From Nansenia antarctica (taxonomy: Eukaryota; Chordata; Actinopteri; Argentiniformes; Microstomatidae): 64,000 nucleotides of DNA. Shown piece by piece: positions 63,852 through 64,000 of the stretch; the first letter of the stretch is position 1, and each line of letters starts with the position of its first letter. The notes beneath the pieces were generated by a model. It made no database searches. It saw only the letters and a list, made by a program, of their open reading frames with translations, and had not been told where the DNA came from. The stretch lies in NCBI GenBank assembly GCA_963989245.1, contig OZ022346.1, positions 2,620,462-2,684,461 of the forward strand, read 5' to 3'. The position numbers and the translations under genes are program-made.

Positions 63852-64000
63852 CACCTTTGATGCCGACACTCTTTTCTCCTCGGACAGCTCTAAGGTTGCC
63901 CGATGAAATGGTGACAATATATCAAGGCACTCAGCCATTAAATCGAATTCCCCACTAGTCAGAGCAGGGATGTCTGTGCTCAGGCTGCCCAGGGCCGCTC
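63852..64000 (-). CDS. ZBED-like hAT transposase, exon running off the right edge
   Basis: The minus strand reads ALGSLSTDIPALTSGEFDLM, AECLDILSPFHRATLELSEE and KRVSASK, then AAAG/GTGATA. In-frame continuation to the exon at 57963 (KVIPII) is natural for hAT proteins. The upstream part lies beyond the window. Confidence 0.75.

Overview
The window is vertebrate nuclear DNA, almost certainly from a teleost fish. Genes have GT-AG introns, minisatellites abound, and the mobile elements are a typical fish mixture: Tc1, Rex1-like and other LINEs, RLE-type retrotransposons, Harbinger, hAT, and Mag-, Sushi- and Gmr1-like Ty3/gypsy elements. The species cannot be named from sequence alone. Nothing bacterial, no CRISPR array and no operon is present.

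Layout. 1-1600: remnant LINE. 3874-7685: Tc1 transposon split by a Rex1-like LINE at an exact 4-bp duplication. 7930-9665: decayed RLE retrotransposon carrying a solo LTR. 9666-12430: two fold-back structures. 12452-13488: three phase-matched exons of a transposase-like gene, possibly KDZ. 13661-21969: head-to-tail array of identical 3853-bp RLE retrotransposons (HERO-like) in a 37-bp minisatellite. 24878-25084 and 31162-31875: thyroid peroxidase (tpo) exons on the minus strand. The tpo intron holds a Harbinger transposon, several LINE fragments, a tRNA-derived SINE and minisatellites.

32361-48013: a 32-bp minisatellite around smarcad1-like exons. It was split by a minus-strand Gmr1-like LTR retrotransposon (32739-46190, integrase before reverse transcriptase). 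That element's 5' LTR contains an I-clade LINE (38875-46038), which in turn contains a palindromic gypsy derivative (40028-42081) whose inverted arm lacks a GT-AG intron. 48583-50386: hAT transposase interrupted by a LINE. 51794-64000: exons of a ZBED-like hAT transposase on the minus strand, broken by an intact Mag-like gypsy element (52244-56865, identical LTRs), a Harbinger-family MITE (56919-57608) and a Sushi-like chromodomain gypsy element (58054-63804).

The only host genes I can support are tpo (three exons) and a smarcad1-like fragment, both on the minus strand. The rest is mobile DNA, and the target-site duplications allow the order of several insertions to be read. The least ordinary items are the RLE array, the spliced palindromic LTR element, the antisense RLE fragment inside the smarcad1-like exon, and an hAT intron flanked by matching AGGT-containing repeats.
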